Of a stretch of DNA of 64,000 nucleotides, positions 1 through 8,229 are shown piece by piece. This stretch comes from Embleya scabrispora (GTDB lineage Bacteria; Actinomycetota; Actinomycetes; Streptomycetales; Streptomycetaceae), in the NCBI RefSeq assembly GCF_002024165.1, contig NZ_MWQN01000002.1, forward strand, positions 1 to 64,000, read 5' to 3'. Under the pieces are notes generated by a model. The model worked only from the letters and a program-made list of their open reading frames with translations. It had not been told where the DNA came from and ran no database searches. The position numbers and the translations under genes are program-made. Every line of letters starts with the position of its first letter. Positions within the stretch are counted from its first letter, which is position 1.

Positions 1-700
1 TCTCGGTCAGCGCCTGGATCGAGTTCGCCTGGACCGCGATCCCGGGCCGTACGCCGTGCCGGGCGAAGTACTCGTCGATATGCCCTCGGGTGGCGAAGTC
101 GTCGCTGAGCAGGGCCAGATGCTCCGCATCCAGGTCACCCACCGGCAGCGGAGGGGCGTCGGGGGCGGGGGTCGGCCGGGTCGCGCCGACCACCAGGCTG
201 AGCCGTTCGGTGCCGAGCGCGGTCCCGGTGAGGCCCGGCAGGTGTGTGCCGCGGAACGCGATGCCCAGGTCGAACTCGTCCGCGGCCAGGCCGGATTCGA
301 TCCGGTCCTGGGTGGTCTCCACGACGTCGAGAGCGATTGCGGGATGGCGGGCGTACAGCTCCTCGGTCAGCGGCCCGACCAGGTACGTCGTGAACGTCGG
401 CGTCACCGCGAGCCGCAGGCCGCCGCGGCTCAGGTCGGCCACGTCGTGCACGGCGCGTTCGGCGGCGGCCAGGTCCTGGAGTGCCCGGCGGGCGTAGTGC
501 AGGTAGCTCTCGCCGACGTCGGTGGGCCGCACCGTGCGTCCGCTCCGGTCGAGCAGGCGCACTCCGAGGATGCGTTCGAGCTGCTTGATCTGCTGGGACA
601 GGGTCGGCTGCGAGACACGCAGCTCCTCCGCCGCGCGGGTGAAGTTGCCGTGCTCGGCGACGGCGAGCAGGTAGCGGAGGTGCCGCAGTTCCGGGGCCAT
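1..700 (-). CDS. LysR-family regulator, probably CynR-like (3' end outside window)
   Basis: The reverse-strand reading frame starts at the ATG complementary to 698-700 and stays open to the window edge, so about 233 N-terminal residues are visible. The first 60 residues form a LysR winged helix-turn-helix: an AELRHLRYLLAVAEHGNFTRAA-like start, then SQPTLSQQIKQLE and RTVRPTDVGE. The rest is the start of a periplasmic-binding-like effector domain, with LRLAVTPTF and a second strand near IALDVVE. It is divergent from a carbonic anhydrase and a cyanase, the usual neighbours of cynR, so I infer cyanate-responsive activation of those genes. A LysR-type box lies at 711-725 in the shared promoter region. 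The family is clear; the effector is inferred from context only. Confidence 0.85.
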   Translation of the reverse strand, partial: MAPELRHLRYLLAVAEHGNFTRAAEELRVSQPTLSQQIKQLERILGVRLLDRSGRTVRPTDVGESYLHYARRALQDLAAAERAVHDVADLSRGGLRLAVTPTFTTYLVGPLTEELYARHPAIALDVVETTQDRIESGLAADEFDLGIAFRGTHLPGLTGTALGTERLSLVVGATRPTPAPDAPPLPVGDLDAEHLALLSDDFATRGHIDEYFARHGVRPGIAVQANSIQALTE

Positions 701-710
701 GGGGACGACT

Positions 711-725
711 ATAGGTGACAGCTAT
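711..725. promoter_or_regulatory. Candidate LysR box between cynR-like gene and carbonic anhydrase
   Basis: ATAG-N7-CTAT is a perfect interrupted dyad with the T-N11-A spacing typical of LysR-family sites. It lies 11 bp upstream of the LysR start codon, where autorepression would be expected. Another CTATAG occurs near 754. Confidence 0.4.
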
Positions 726-808
726 GGATCCGATGGGTACTGCGTCTTGGACGCTATAGGCGCAGCTCGTGCATGGTGGATCCAGTCGAACAAAGGCGCC
801 TGCGCCCT

Positions 809-858
809 CGGTTTCGCCTTCACCTTCGCCTTCGCTTTCGCCTTGGCTTCGCCTTCGT
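809..858. repeat. TTCGCC-type low-complexity tract
   Basis: An imperfect hexanucleotide tandem (TTCGCC with TTCACC, TTCGCT and TTGGCT variants) lies directly ahead of the carbonic anhydrase ribosome-binding site. It is pyrimidine-rich on the plus strand and would be transcribed as leader. It also opens the frame upstream, which makes longer gene starts look possible. Confidence 0.6.
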
Positions 859-871
859 AGGGAGTAGTGCC

Positions 872-1483
872 ATGCATCACCTCACCGCCGGTGTCACCCG
901 GTTTCAGCGCGATGTGTTCCCGGCCAAGGCGCCGCTGTTCGACCGCCTGGCCCACGCCCACCGGCCCGCGACGCTCTTCATCGGCTGCTCCGACGCCCGC
1001 GTGGTGCCGGAACTGATCACCCAGAGCGAGCCTGGCGAGCTGTTCGTGATCCGTACGGCGGGCAATCTGGTGCCGGCCCACACACCGGGTGCGGGCGGCG
1101 GGGACGGGGTGGCCGCGAGCGTCGAGTACGCGGTCGCCGTCCTGGCGGTCACGGACGTGATCGTCTGCGGACACTCGGCCTGCGGGGCGATGACCGCACT
1201 CGCCGAGGGCCACGACCTGGCCGGCACGCCGCAGGTCGCCGACTGGTTGCGGCACGCGAACCCCGGTCGGGCCCGTCCGGCCGCGGACGCCTCGGATCGG
1301 GTGGGCGCGCTGGTCCGGAGCAACGTCGCCGACCAACTCGCCAACCTGGCCACGCACCCGAGCGTGGCCCGCGCTCTGGCCCGGCACGAACTGACCCTGC
1401 ACGGCTGGGTCTACGACATCGGCTCCGGCACGGTCACCGCGCTGGACGCCGCCACGGGCCGGCCGATCGCCCTGCCGGCCTGA
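872..1483 (+). CDS. cynT: Beta-class carbonic anhydrase (CynT-like)
   Basis: This 203-residue enzyme interconverts CO2 and bicarbonate. The zinc site of beta-carbonic anhydrases is visible as C-S-D-A-R near residue 36 (Cys and the Asp-Arg dyad) and H-S-A-C near residue 97. I chose ATG 872 because GGAG lies just upstream and the sequence before it is low-complexity repeat. Cyanase consumes bicarbonate, and a dedicated carbonic anhydrase keeps it supplied, as in the E. coli cyn operon. The gene sits between a divergent LysR regulator and cyanase, which supports that role. Length and motifs are normal. Confidence 0.9.
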   Translation: MHHLTAGVTRFQRDVFPAKAPLFDRLAHAHRPATLFIGCSDARVVPELITQSEPGELFVIRTAGNLVPAHTPGAGGGDGVAASVEYAVAVLAVTDVIVCGHSACGAMTALAEGHDLAGTPQVADWLRHANPGRARPAADASDRVGALVRSNVADQLANLATHPSVARALARHELTLHGWVYDIGSGTVTALDAATGRPIALPA

Positions 1484-1523
1484 CCCTTCCCTCCCCCACA
1501 CACACTCTCGTAAGGAGAACCTC

Positions 1524-1994
1524 ATGCCGCACGCCCTCTTCGACCCCACCGCCCGGCGGCAACTCGCCGCCACCGCCGTCGAGGCCAAGATTCGCAAGGA
1601 CCTGACCTGGGAGCGGATCGCCGAACCCACCGGTCTGTCCGTCGCGTTCGTCACCGCCGCCGTCCTCGGGCAACACCCGCTGCCCGCCGACGCCGCGCAC
1701 GCGGTCGCCGAACTCCTGGACCTGGGCCCGGACGCCGCGGCGCTGCTCCAGGCCATCCCCACGCGTGGCCCGGACACCCCGGGGCTGCCGACCGACCCGA
1801 CCATCTACCGCTTCCACGAGATGCTGATGGTCTACGGCACCACGCTCAAGGCGCTGATCCACGAGCAGTTCGGCGACGGCATCATCAGCGCGATCAACTT
1901 CCGCCTCGACGTGCGGAAGGTCGCCGACCCGGAGGGCGGCGAGCGCGCGGTGATCACGTTGGACGGCAAGTATCTGCCGACCAAGCCGTTCTGA
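1524..1994 (+). CDS. cynS: Cyanate hydratase (cyanase)
   Basis: The 156-residue protein has the full length of cyanases, which convert cyanate plus bicarbonate to ammonia and CO2. The N-terminal helical domain resembles a helix-turn-helix ([21 protein letters not shown]). The C-terminal half carries the family signature, with catalytic Arg and Glu in the YRFHEML segment and catalytic Ser in GIISAINF. An AAGGAG ribosome-binding site lies at about 1512-1517. It is 40 nt downstream of the carbonic anhydrase and probably co-transcribed with it. Nothing looks damaged. Confidence 0.95.
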   Translation: MPHALFDPTARRQLAATAVEAKIRKDLTWERIAEPTGLSVAFVTAAVLGQHPLPADAAHAVAELLDLGPDAAALLQAIPTRGPDTPGLPTDPTIYRFHEMLMVYGTTLKALIHEQFGDGIISAINFRLDVRKVADPEGGERAVITLDGKYLPTKPF

Positions 1995-2050
1995 GATTCC
2001 GGCTTTCCCATCTCTTTCCGCCGACCTTCACCCAAAGACCAAGGAATCCC

Positions 2051-2547
2051 ATGGACTTCGCCCAACGCACCATCGAGCTCGCCCTCCGCAATGTCGAGGA
2101 GGGCGGCCGGCCCTTCGCGACGGTGATCGTCCGCGACGGCGAGATCGTCGCCGAGAGCGCGAACAGGGTGGCCCAGACCGCCGATCCGACCGCGCACGCC
2201 GAGATCCTGGCGATCCGCGAGGCGTGCCGAAAGCTGGGAACCGAGCACCTGACCGGCACCACCATCTACGTCCTCGCCCACCCGTGCCCGATGTGCCTGG
2301 GCTCGCTCTACTACTGCTCCCCGACGAGGTCGTCTTCCTGACCACCCGCGACGACTACGCGCCGCACTACGTCGACGACCGCAGGTACTTCGAACTCGAC
2401 ACCTTCTACGCGGAGTTCGCCAAGCCGTGGGAGGAGCGCCGGCTCCCGATGCGATACGAGCCGCGCGCCGCCGCCACGGACGTGTACCGCGAGTGGCAGC
2501 GCCGCAACGGCGGCGAACGCCGGGTCACGGGCGCCCCCACCGCCTGA
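2051..2547 (+). pseudogene. Nucleoside/cytidine deaminase-family gene with a frameshift
   Basis: The first frame (2051-2341) gives a CMP/dCMP deaminase-type zinc domain: T-A-H-A-E-I-L (zinc His and catalytic Glu) and H-P-C-P-M-C (two zinc Cys). It then drops into GSLYYCSP and an early stop. The family sequence resumes in another frame at about 2322 (DEVVFLTTRDDYAPHYVDD) and runs to 2547. Inserting one base into the CCCC run near 2319-2322 joins both halves into a normal protein of about 165 residues. This is either a recent frameshift or a homopolymer sequencing error. The product probably deaminates a nucleobase or nucleoside. It lies 56 nt after cyanase and may belong to the same transcript. 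Confidence 0.8.
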
Positions 2548-2635
2548 TCGGGGCGCCGGGGATGTTCACCGGGGGCGTTCGCCGGGGCGGTGCGCCGCCG
2601 TTGCGGAGTCGATATCGGCAACTTCCGTACCCGCC

Positions 2636-2665
2636 TTGACGATTACGCTTCGGCGTTTCTAGGGT
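2636..2665 (+). promoter_or_regulatory. Sigma70-type promoter for the methyltransferase
   Basis: TTGACG (2636-2641), an 18-bp spacer and TAGGGT (2660-2665) make a good housekeeping promoter. It places the start of transcription near 2671, about 70 nt upstream of the methyltransferase ATG at 2744. Confidence 0.5.
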
Positions 2666-2702
2666 GCGGTGAGTAGTCACCCTCCGGAAAGGTTGGTTCG
2701 TG

Positions 2703-2747
2703 ATGGCCGCTCGGTCCGTCGTTGGCGCTCGACGGTGTGTGTCATGA
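2703..2747 (+). CDS. Candidate 14-residue leader peptide (upstream ORF)
   Basis: ATG 2703 follows a GGAAAGG Shine-Dalgarno sequence (2686-2692) at good spacing and encodes MAARSVVGARRCVS. The TGA stop overlaps the ATG of the methyltransferase (ATGA, 2744-2747). The methyltransferase has no good ribosome-binding site of its own, so coupled translation through this small ORF is plausible. Nothing is known of the peptide. Confidence 0.35.
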   Translation: MAARSVVGARRCVS

Positions 2748-3946
2748 CGGTGGGGCCCGACACGTTGACGGCGCTGCTCAAGCGCAAGGACGTGCTCCCG
2801 GCGGGCTGGGAGTCGGTGTTCGGCATGGTGGCGCGCGAGGATTTCGTGCCCGCCCGGATCTGGCCGGACGACACCGACGCGCTCCTCGATCGCGACCGGG
2901 ATCCGGAGGCGTGGCGCCGCGCGGTCTATTCCGACCGGGCGTTGGTGACCCAGTGGGACGACGGCCGGCACTCCGGTACCGAGGCGGGCCGGCTGGCCAC
3001 GTCGTCGGCGTCGACGCCCTCGACCCTCGCGGAGATGTTGTACGACCTCGACGCGGCCCCGGGAATGCGGGTGTTGGAGGTCGGCACCGGGACCGGGTAC
3101 AGCGCCGGACTGCTGGCCGCGCGCGGCTGCCGGGTCACCTCGATCGAGGTCGACCCGCACCTGGCCCGGCGGGCCCGGGAGAATCTGGCGGCGGCCGGGT
3201 TCGGCGATCTGGTCGAGGTGATCACCGGCGACGGCACGCTGGGCCATCGGGCGGGCGGGCCGTACGACCGGATCCAGGTCACCGCCGGGGTGCGGCGGGT
3301 GCCGGCGGCGTGGCTCGAACAGGCCGCGCCCGGCGCGGTGATCGTGCTGCCGTGGGGCACCGACTACGGCAGCGGCGACTGCGCGCTGCGCCTGGTGGTG
3401 GGCGCCGATCGGCGTGGTGCGAGCGGGCCGTTCACGCTCGCCACGGCGTTCATGAAGCTGCGGGCCCAGCAGCCGGATTGGCGACGCTACGGCGGTGCGG
3501 CGCTGCCGGACGACTGGGCCGCCTACGCCCGGGCGACGACCACGACGTTGGGCTACGACGACGTGGTGGGCGGTCCGTTCGACTCGGTGGGCTTCGTGCT
3601 CGGCCTGTGTGTGCCCGACTGCCTGGCCCAGCCGGTGCTGCACGGGATGGTCGGCGCGACGTTGTGGCTGTACGGCGCCGACACCGGTCGGGGTCACTCG
3701 ATCGCCGCGGTCGACTTCGGCACGGACGCGCCCACCATTCGGCAGTCCGGCCCGCGTCGGTTGTGGCACGAGGTCGAGGCGAGTTGGCACTGGTGGAACG
3801 CCCGGGGCCGGCCGACCATCCACGACTTCGGCCTCACCGTCACGGTTGCCGGCGACGGCGTCGTCGACCAGCAGCCGTGGTACGGCGCCGCCGCGTTTCC
3901 GCTCGTCCCGCCGGCGCACGACTGGCCCGCGCGGGGTCGCGGTTGA
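2744..3946 (+). CDS. Protein-L-isoaspartate methyltransferase-like SAM enzyme
   Basis: The 400-residue protein has a PCMT-type Rossmann methyltransferase core. Motif I is V-L-E-V-G-T-G-T-G-Y-S at about residue 106, followed by an acidic loop (IEVDPHLARRARENL) and ITGDGTLG. The N-terminal part (DVLPAGWESVFGMVAREDFVPARIW) is typical of actinobacterial PCMT paralogs. The C-terminal 190 residues are an extension not found in classical repair enzymes of about 220 residues, so the substrate may differ from isoaspartyl residues. A GTG at 2669 is in frame but lies at the predicted transcription start, so ATG 2744 is preferred. The gene converges on the hydrolase at 3956. Confidence 0.8.
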   Translation: MTVGPDTLTALLKRKDVLPAGWESVFGMVAREDFVPARIWPDDTDALLDRDRDPEAWRRAVYSDRALVTQWDDGRHSGTEAGRLATSSASTPSTLAEMLYDLDAAPGMRVLEVGTGTGYSAGLLAARGCRVTSIEVDPHLARRARENLAAAGFGDLVEVITGDGTLGHRAGGPYDRIQVTAGVRRVPAAWLEQAAPGAVIVLPWGTDYGSGDCALRLVVGADRRGASGPFTLATAFMKLRAQQPDWRRYGGAALPDDWAAYARATTTTLGYDDVVGGPFDSVGFVLGLCVPDCLAQPVLHGMVGATLWLYGADTGRGHSIAAVDFGTDAPTIRQSGPRRLWHEVEASWHWWNARGRPTIHDFGLTVTVAGDGVVDQQPWYGAAAFPLVPPAHDWPARGRG

Positions 3947-3955
3947 CGCCCGGGG

Positions 3956-4777
3956 TCAGGCCGAGGTCGGGGCCGGGGCGGCGGGGAAGCCGACGTCGGC
4001 GAGCCAGGTCAGCGCGTTCTCCGCGATTTCCGGCCACCCCCTGTCGACGATCAGCGAGTGGCCCCGGTCCTCGAAGCAGCGATAGTCCGTGGTGGCACGG
4101 GAGTTGCGGTAGCGCTTGAGCGTGCCGCGGGTCAGTACGTCCGGGACGGTGTGGTCCTGCTTTCCGGACAGCAACAGGAGCGGTCCGCGCGACTGGTTCC
4201 GGGTGGCGACCTCGGCGGCGGAGTTGGGGGTGAGGTTGCCCAGGGCCAGTTGGAAGAGCGGGCGGGCGGGACTGGGGATCGTCCAGGCCGCGAACAGGTC
4301 CTCCGACTCCTTGCGGGACACGGTGTTGGCGAAGCCGTACCGGAACTGGGCCTGATTCAGCGACACCGCGCGTTTGGCGTTGGCCGGGTTGCGCAGGAAG
4401 GCGAACGTCGACTTCGCCTGGGCCGGTCCGATCGCCTTGACGCCCTTGATCTGGCCGGGACAGATCGCCACGGCCGCGGCGGCCAGCCCCTCGCCGAGCA
4501 GTTGCTGGGCGATGAAGCCGCCGACGGAGTGGCCGACCAGCACCGGCGGGGTGTCGAGGCCGCGAATCACGTCCGCGTGGGCTGCGGCGATCTCGGCGAG
4601 GCCGACGCCTGCCTGGCTCTGCGGGTCCCGGCGGGCCGCCAGTACGGTGTCCGGCACCCCGGGCCACTCGGGCGCCAGCGGCTCGTAGCCGGCCGCCCGG
4701 AATCGTTCGATCCAATTCCGCCAACTGGTCGAATGCAGCCACAAACCATGGATGAACACCACGGGAGTTCGTTTCAC
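3956..4777 (-). CDS. Alpha/beta hydrolase
   Basis: The 273-residue protein begins TPVVFIHGLW (oxyanion His-Gly) and carries the nucleophile elbow G-H-S-V-G-G near residue 100. An acid in SGKQDHTVP (about 207) and catalytic His in EDRGHSLIV (about 238) complete the triad. The segment NLTPNSAAEVATRNQSRGPLLLLSG is common in Streptomyces hydrolases annotated as non-heme peroxidase or lysophospholipase-like. No signal peptide is seen, so it is probably cytoplasmic. It stands alone and convergent to the methyltransferase. The substrate cannot be read from the sequence. Confidence 0.88.
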   Translation of the reverse strand: MKRTPVVFIHGLWLHSTSWRNWIERFRAAGYEPLAPEWPGVPDTVLAARRDPQSQAGVGLAEIAAAHADVIRGLDTPPVLVGHSVGGFIAQQLLGEGLAAAAVAICPGQIKGVKAIGPAQAKSTFAFLRNPANAKRAVSLNQAQFRYGFANTVSRKESEDLFAAWTIPSPARPLFQLALGNLTPNSAAEVATRNQSRGPLLLLSGKQDHTVPDVLTRGTLKRYRNSRATTDYRCFEDRGHSLIVDRGWPEIAENALTWLADVGFPAAPAPTSA

Positions 4778-4944
4778 GGTCCTACCTCGCCTCGCTCACC
4801 AGGCCCCCGCCGCGTCGTTCGAACAAGATCCTTTCCTGCCACTGTGACACCGCCCCCGGCACGTCGCCGGCGGGGTGACGGGGCCCATTTCGCAGGGTGG
4901 GGATGTCGACGGGGGCGGATTTCGGAATGGGCGTCATGTAAGGT

Positions 4945-4962
4945 TTCTACAGATGTGTAGAA
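4945..4962. promoter_or_regulatory. Inverted repeat, candidate operator for small gene at 5029
   Basis: TTCTACA-GATG-TGTAGAA is a perfect 7-bp dyad with a 4-bp centre in the 250-bp gap between the divergent hydrolase and the small plus-strand gene. TAAGGT at 4939-4944 directly before it could be a -10 box, which would put the dyad at the transcription start. The TACA/TGTA core recalls BlaI/MecI/CopY-type operators, but no such regulator is seen in this window. Confidence 0.4.
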
Positions 4963-5028
4963 GCTTGGTTTCGGCGGTCTCGGTGCGAGCGAGGCCGCTT
5001 GGTCGCCTGCGATTCAGGGGGTGGAACT

Positions 5029-5289
5029 GTGCTGAATGATCATCGAGAGCGACGCATGGGCGTCGAGTGGGTGACGGCTCCTCCGGAGGAGGAGATCCGC
5101 CGGGTCTACGAGCCGGTGGAGATCCGCAACCGGGACGGCAGTTGGGCCCTGGGACGAATCAACGCGCGCTGGTACGGCGGCCGCGGCGAGGACTGGTGCC
5201 GCCTGCGCATCGTGGGCAGCGACCGACCGGCCCGGTGGGTCCCGTTCGACCCGGACGTCTTCGTCGAACTGCAGATCGACGGAACCTGA
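5029..5289 (+). CDS. Small conserved-looking protein of unknown function
   Basis: GTG 5029 has an AGGGGG ribosome-binding site (5017-5022), giving 86 residues; ATG 5056 is the alternative. The protein reads as a compact beta-rich domain (EIRNRDGSWALGRINARWY, then WCRLRIVGSDRPARWVPFD), with many Trp and Arg residues and no transmembrane segment. Codon use is typical of the window. I do not recognise a family. It is monocistronic between a possible operator at 4945-4962 and a 290-bp gap before the SDR. Confidence 0.65.
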   Translation: MLNDHRERRMGVEWVTAPPEEEIRRVYEPVEIRNRDGSWALGRINARWYGGRGEDWCRLRIVGSDRPARWVPFDPDVFVELQIDGT

Positions 5290-5578
5290 GAGGGGCCACC
5301 CACGGCGGTACCGCGCACCGCCCGTGGGGCGGGCGCGGGGCCGTGGGGTGCGGCGCCGACGGCCGGTCGCGGCGCCGCGGGGTCGGGCGTAGCGGCGCTC
5401 GCCGGGCGCGCCATGGGCTCGGGCGCGTCGGCGGCGGCTTCCGGTCTCGGGACGCACCGCCGCCGGCGCTCGGGGCCGGGATGTACCGCTGCCGACCTGC
5501 GTCCTCCGGGGTGCGGCGTTGTCCGTCGCTGTGGGCCTTCGTAGGCTCGGGCATTCAACGCTGTATGAGGAGGTCGTC

Positions 5579-6361
5579 GTGTCCGATGAGCCGTGGGGCT
5601 TTCCCGCCGTGGGGCGGCGGGTGTTGGTCAGTGGGGCCGCGCGGGGGCTGGGTCGGGCCGTCGCCCGGGCGTTCGCCACGCACGGGGACCGGGTGGTGGT
5701 GCACTACGGGTCGCGGCGCGACGAGGCAGAGGAGACGTTGGGCGGCCTGGCCGGTCGGGGCCACGTACTGATCGGCGCGGACCTCGCCGAGCCGGACGCG
5801 GTCGAGCGACTGGTGGCCGAGGCGGAGGAGGCCCTGGGCGGCATCGACGTGCTGGTCAACAACGCCGCCGTCAACACCCCGCATCCGCCCGCCACGACCG
5901 ACTACGCCGAGTGGGTGACCGCCTGGCAGCGGCACGTCGCGGTGAACCTCGTCGGCGCCGCCGGGCTGAGCCACCTCGTCGCCCGGGGCATGATCGCGCG
6001 CGGCACCGGCGGCCGCATCGTCAACGTCGGCTCGCGCGGGGCCTTCCGGGGCGAGCCGGACCACCCCGCCTACGGCGCCACCAAGGCCGGACTGCACGCA
6101 CTGGGCCAATCCCTGGCGGTGGCGCTCGCCCCGCACCGGATCGCGGTCGCCTCCGTCGCCCCCGGCTTCATCGACACCGACCGGGTGGCCCATCGCCTGT
6201 CCGGCGCCGAGGGTGTCGCGATCCGCGACCAGAGCCCGTTCGGCCGGGTCGCCGATCCGGCCGAAATCGCCGCCGCCGTCCTGTGGTTGACCTCTCCGGA
6301 GGCCGAATGGGCATCCGGCACGATCCTCGACCTCAACGGCGCCTCCCACCTGCGCACCTGA
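5579..6361 (+). CDS. SDR-family oxidoreductase
   Basis: GTG 5579 sits 5 nt after GAGGAGG (5567-5573), giving 260 residues. This is a classical short-chain dehydrogenase: the cofactor motif is S-G-A-A-R-G-L-G (GxxxGxG) near residue 15 and NNAAVN follows near 90. Catalytic Ser lies in VNVGSRGAF and the Y-x-x-x-K pair in YGATKAG near 162, with SVAPGFIDTD after it. The basic residues in HYGSRRDEAE after strand 2 suggest NADP(H). The substrate is unknown and no partner gene is adjacent. Confidence 0.88.
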   Translation: MSDEPWGFPAVGRRVLVSGAARGLGRAVARAFATHGDRVVVHYGSRRDEAEETLGGLAGRGHVLIGADLAEPDAVERLVAEAEEALGGIDVLVNNAAVNTPHPPATTDYAEWVTAWQRHVAVNLVGAAGLSHLVARGMIARGTGGRIVNVGSRGAFRGEPDHPAYGATKAGLHALGQSLAVALAPHRIAVASVAPGFIDTDRVAHRLSGAEGVAIRDQSPFGRVADPAEIAAAVLWLTSPEAEWASGTILDLNGASHLRT

Positions 6362-6930
6362 ACCGACTCCGAATCGAGGCCCGGCCGAGTCGGAGGTGGC
6401 GGCATACGCGACGCAGCACGCCGAGGTTGCGGGGTAGGTCGGCGCGATGGGGCACCATTGCGACGGCTTCGGAATCCGGTTCCGACCCCGCCGGGCACTC
6501 TCGGTCCCCGCGACCTCGCCGGCGAACTCGACCCGACCGCCCTGCCTGCCGCTGCCGGCCGGTCTTTTCGCCGAGCAACACCCACATCTCGTCGGGGACC
6601 CCCGGTCTCGGAGTCTCGAACGCCGGCGGCGGCCTGTCCCGCGTGCCGGATCAACCCCGCAGCGCCCACGGCGACAAGGGTAGGGACCCGGGCATCGGCC
6701 GGTTCGTTCGTCGATCGTTGCGGCATGGGCCGAGTCGCGCCGCGAACCGTGCGTGCCGGCGCCGGTCGCCTTCGGTCGCCGTTGCCGCAGGCGCCGATGT
6801 CCGGTTCCATGAACACCGCCGGCCCGGCAACGCGATGGCGGCCCCAACGGAAGGTGCGGGCAGCCCCGTCGCCCCCTGGGCGGGATGACGGGACTGCCCG
6901 GTATGTGTGGGTGCCGTGCGGTCGGCGCGG
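6362..6930. other. Intergenic stretch without a convincing gene
   Basis: The 569 bp between the SDR stop and the chitinase stop show frames open on both strands but no family motif, no placed ribosome-binding site and no strong hairpin. I see nothing to annotate. Confidence 0.5.
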
Positions 6931-8031
6931 TCAGCGGCCCTGGAGTGCCTTGACGTTGTTGCCGAAGGTCCAGTTGCGCGAGCCGTCCCAGTTCAGCGAC
7001 CAGGTCATCAGACCCTTGAGTGCGCCGCCGTACTTGTTCCACGCCTGGGAGACCAGGCCGGTCGACATATAGCCGCCGCCCGCACCCGGTTGCGCGGGCA
7101 GGCCCGGGACCTGCTTGTCGTAGGGAACCTTGATCGTGGTGCCCTGGACGACCAGGCCGCGGTTCAGGCAGTCGGTCTGCGCGGTGAAGCCGGCGACGGT
7201 GCCGGCGGAGTAGGAATCACCGTTGCAGCCGTACATGTTGCCGTTGTAGTACTGCATGTTCAGCCACCACAGCCGGCCGTTGTCCGCGTACTTCTTGACG
7301 ATCGGCAGATACGCGCCCCAGATCGAGCCGTAGGTGACGCTTCCGCCGGTGACGTAGGCCGTTTCGGGGGCCATGGTGAGCCCGAACTGCGGTGGCATCT
7401 GGGCCAGTACGCCGTCGATGATGTGTATCAGGTTGGCCTGCGAGGTGGACGGGGTGTTGATGTTGCCGCCGCCGACCAGGCCGGTTTCGATGTCGATGTC
7501 GATGCCGTCGAATTGGTACTTCTTCAGGATCGGCACCACGGTCGCGATGAACCGGTCCGCCACGGCACGGGAGTTGAGGTCGATACCGGCCGCGGCGCCG
7601 CCGATGGACATCAGGATGGTGGCACCGGCCGCCTTGGCCTGGCACATCTCGGCCGGGGTGGCCACCTTCACCGTCGAGTCCATCCCGTCCTCCCACAGGA
7701 CGGTGCCGTCGCCGAGGATGACCGGGAACGCCGCGTTGAGCACGTTGTATCCGTGCGCGGCGATGCGCGCGTCGGTGATCGGGATCCAGCCGAGCGGCGG
7801 GTGTACGCCGTTGACCGCACCGTCCCAGTTCTCCCAATAGCCCTGGATCACCTTGCCGAAGGGCTTCGGCTTGCGCGGACAGAGATCGTCCGGCGGGTCG
7901 GCGGCGGCGGCCTTCGCCAGGTGCGGACGGCCGCTGCCCTGAATGCCGTCCGGGGTCGCGGCGACCGAGCCGCCCACCGCGAAGGCGACCGCCAGGGCGA
8001 CTCCAAGCAGGCGTGAGGTCCTGCGCTTCAT
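6931..8031 (-). CDS. Secreted GH18 chitinase without binding module
   Basis: The 366-residue protein begins with MKRRTSRLLGVALAVAFAVG, a Sec signal peptide. The mature part is a single GH18 TIM barrel: GYWENWDG at strand 1, LMSIGGA at strand 3, the catalytic F-D-G-I-D-I-D-I-E (DxxDxDxE, Glu as acid) near residue 185, MQYYNG at strand 6 and MTWSLNWDG near the end. It would hydrolyse chitin outside the cell. The in-frame extension upstream to 8145 is rejected because the signal peptide starts at 8031. Two DasR-like sites lie 125-160 bp upstream. Confidence 0.93.
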   Translation of the reverse strand: MKRRTSRLLGVALAVAFAVGGSVAATPDGIQGSGRPHLAKAAAADPPDDLCPRKPKPFGKVIQGYWENWDGAVNGVHPPLGWIPITDARIAAHGYNVLNAAFPVILGDGTVLWEDGMDSTVKVATPAEMCQAKAAGATILMSIGGAAAGIDLNSRAVADRFIATVVPILKKYQFDGIDIDIETGLVGGGNINTPSTSQANLIHIIDGVLAQMPPQFGLTMAPETAYVTGGSVTYGSIWGAYLPIVKKYADNGRLWWLNMQYYNGNMYGCNGDSYSAGTVAGFTAQTDCLNRGLVVQGTTIKVPYDKQVPGLPAQPGAGGGYMSTGLVSQAWNKYGGALKGLMTWSLNWDGSRNWTFGNNVKALQGR

Positions 8032-8155
8032 GCTCGATATCCTTCCGGCCGTTCGAGCGCGGCCGGGCACGGAAGGAACGTCCTGCGTGGCACGCCTACC
8101 TCCCGGGCGGGGACGGGCCCGGAAACTCACGTGGTGCAACACCAAAACGCTAAAG

Positions 8156-8189
8156 TGGTCCAGACCTCCCGGTCAACAGGTCCAGACCA
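8156..8189. promoter_or_regulatory. Pair of DasR-like (dre) operators upstream of chitinase
   Basis: TGGTCCAGACCT (8156-8167) and AGGTCCAGACCA (8178-8189) match the core of the DasR-responsive element (consensus recalled as ACTGGTCTAGACCACT) and the 12-bp repeats known in Streptomyces chitinase promoters. Their centres are 22 bp apart, about two helical turns. This implies repression relieved by glucosamine-6-phosphate-type signals. Confidence 0.75.
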
Positions 8190-8229
8190 CAGTCAAACTC
8201 CGTCAAACAGAACGCACCCCCACCCCACA

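Noticed and set aside
6333-6587. Minus-strand frame of 84 codons after the SDR
   Set aside because: Basic, low-complexity translation with no ribosome-binding site and partial antisense overlap with the SDR.
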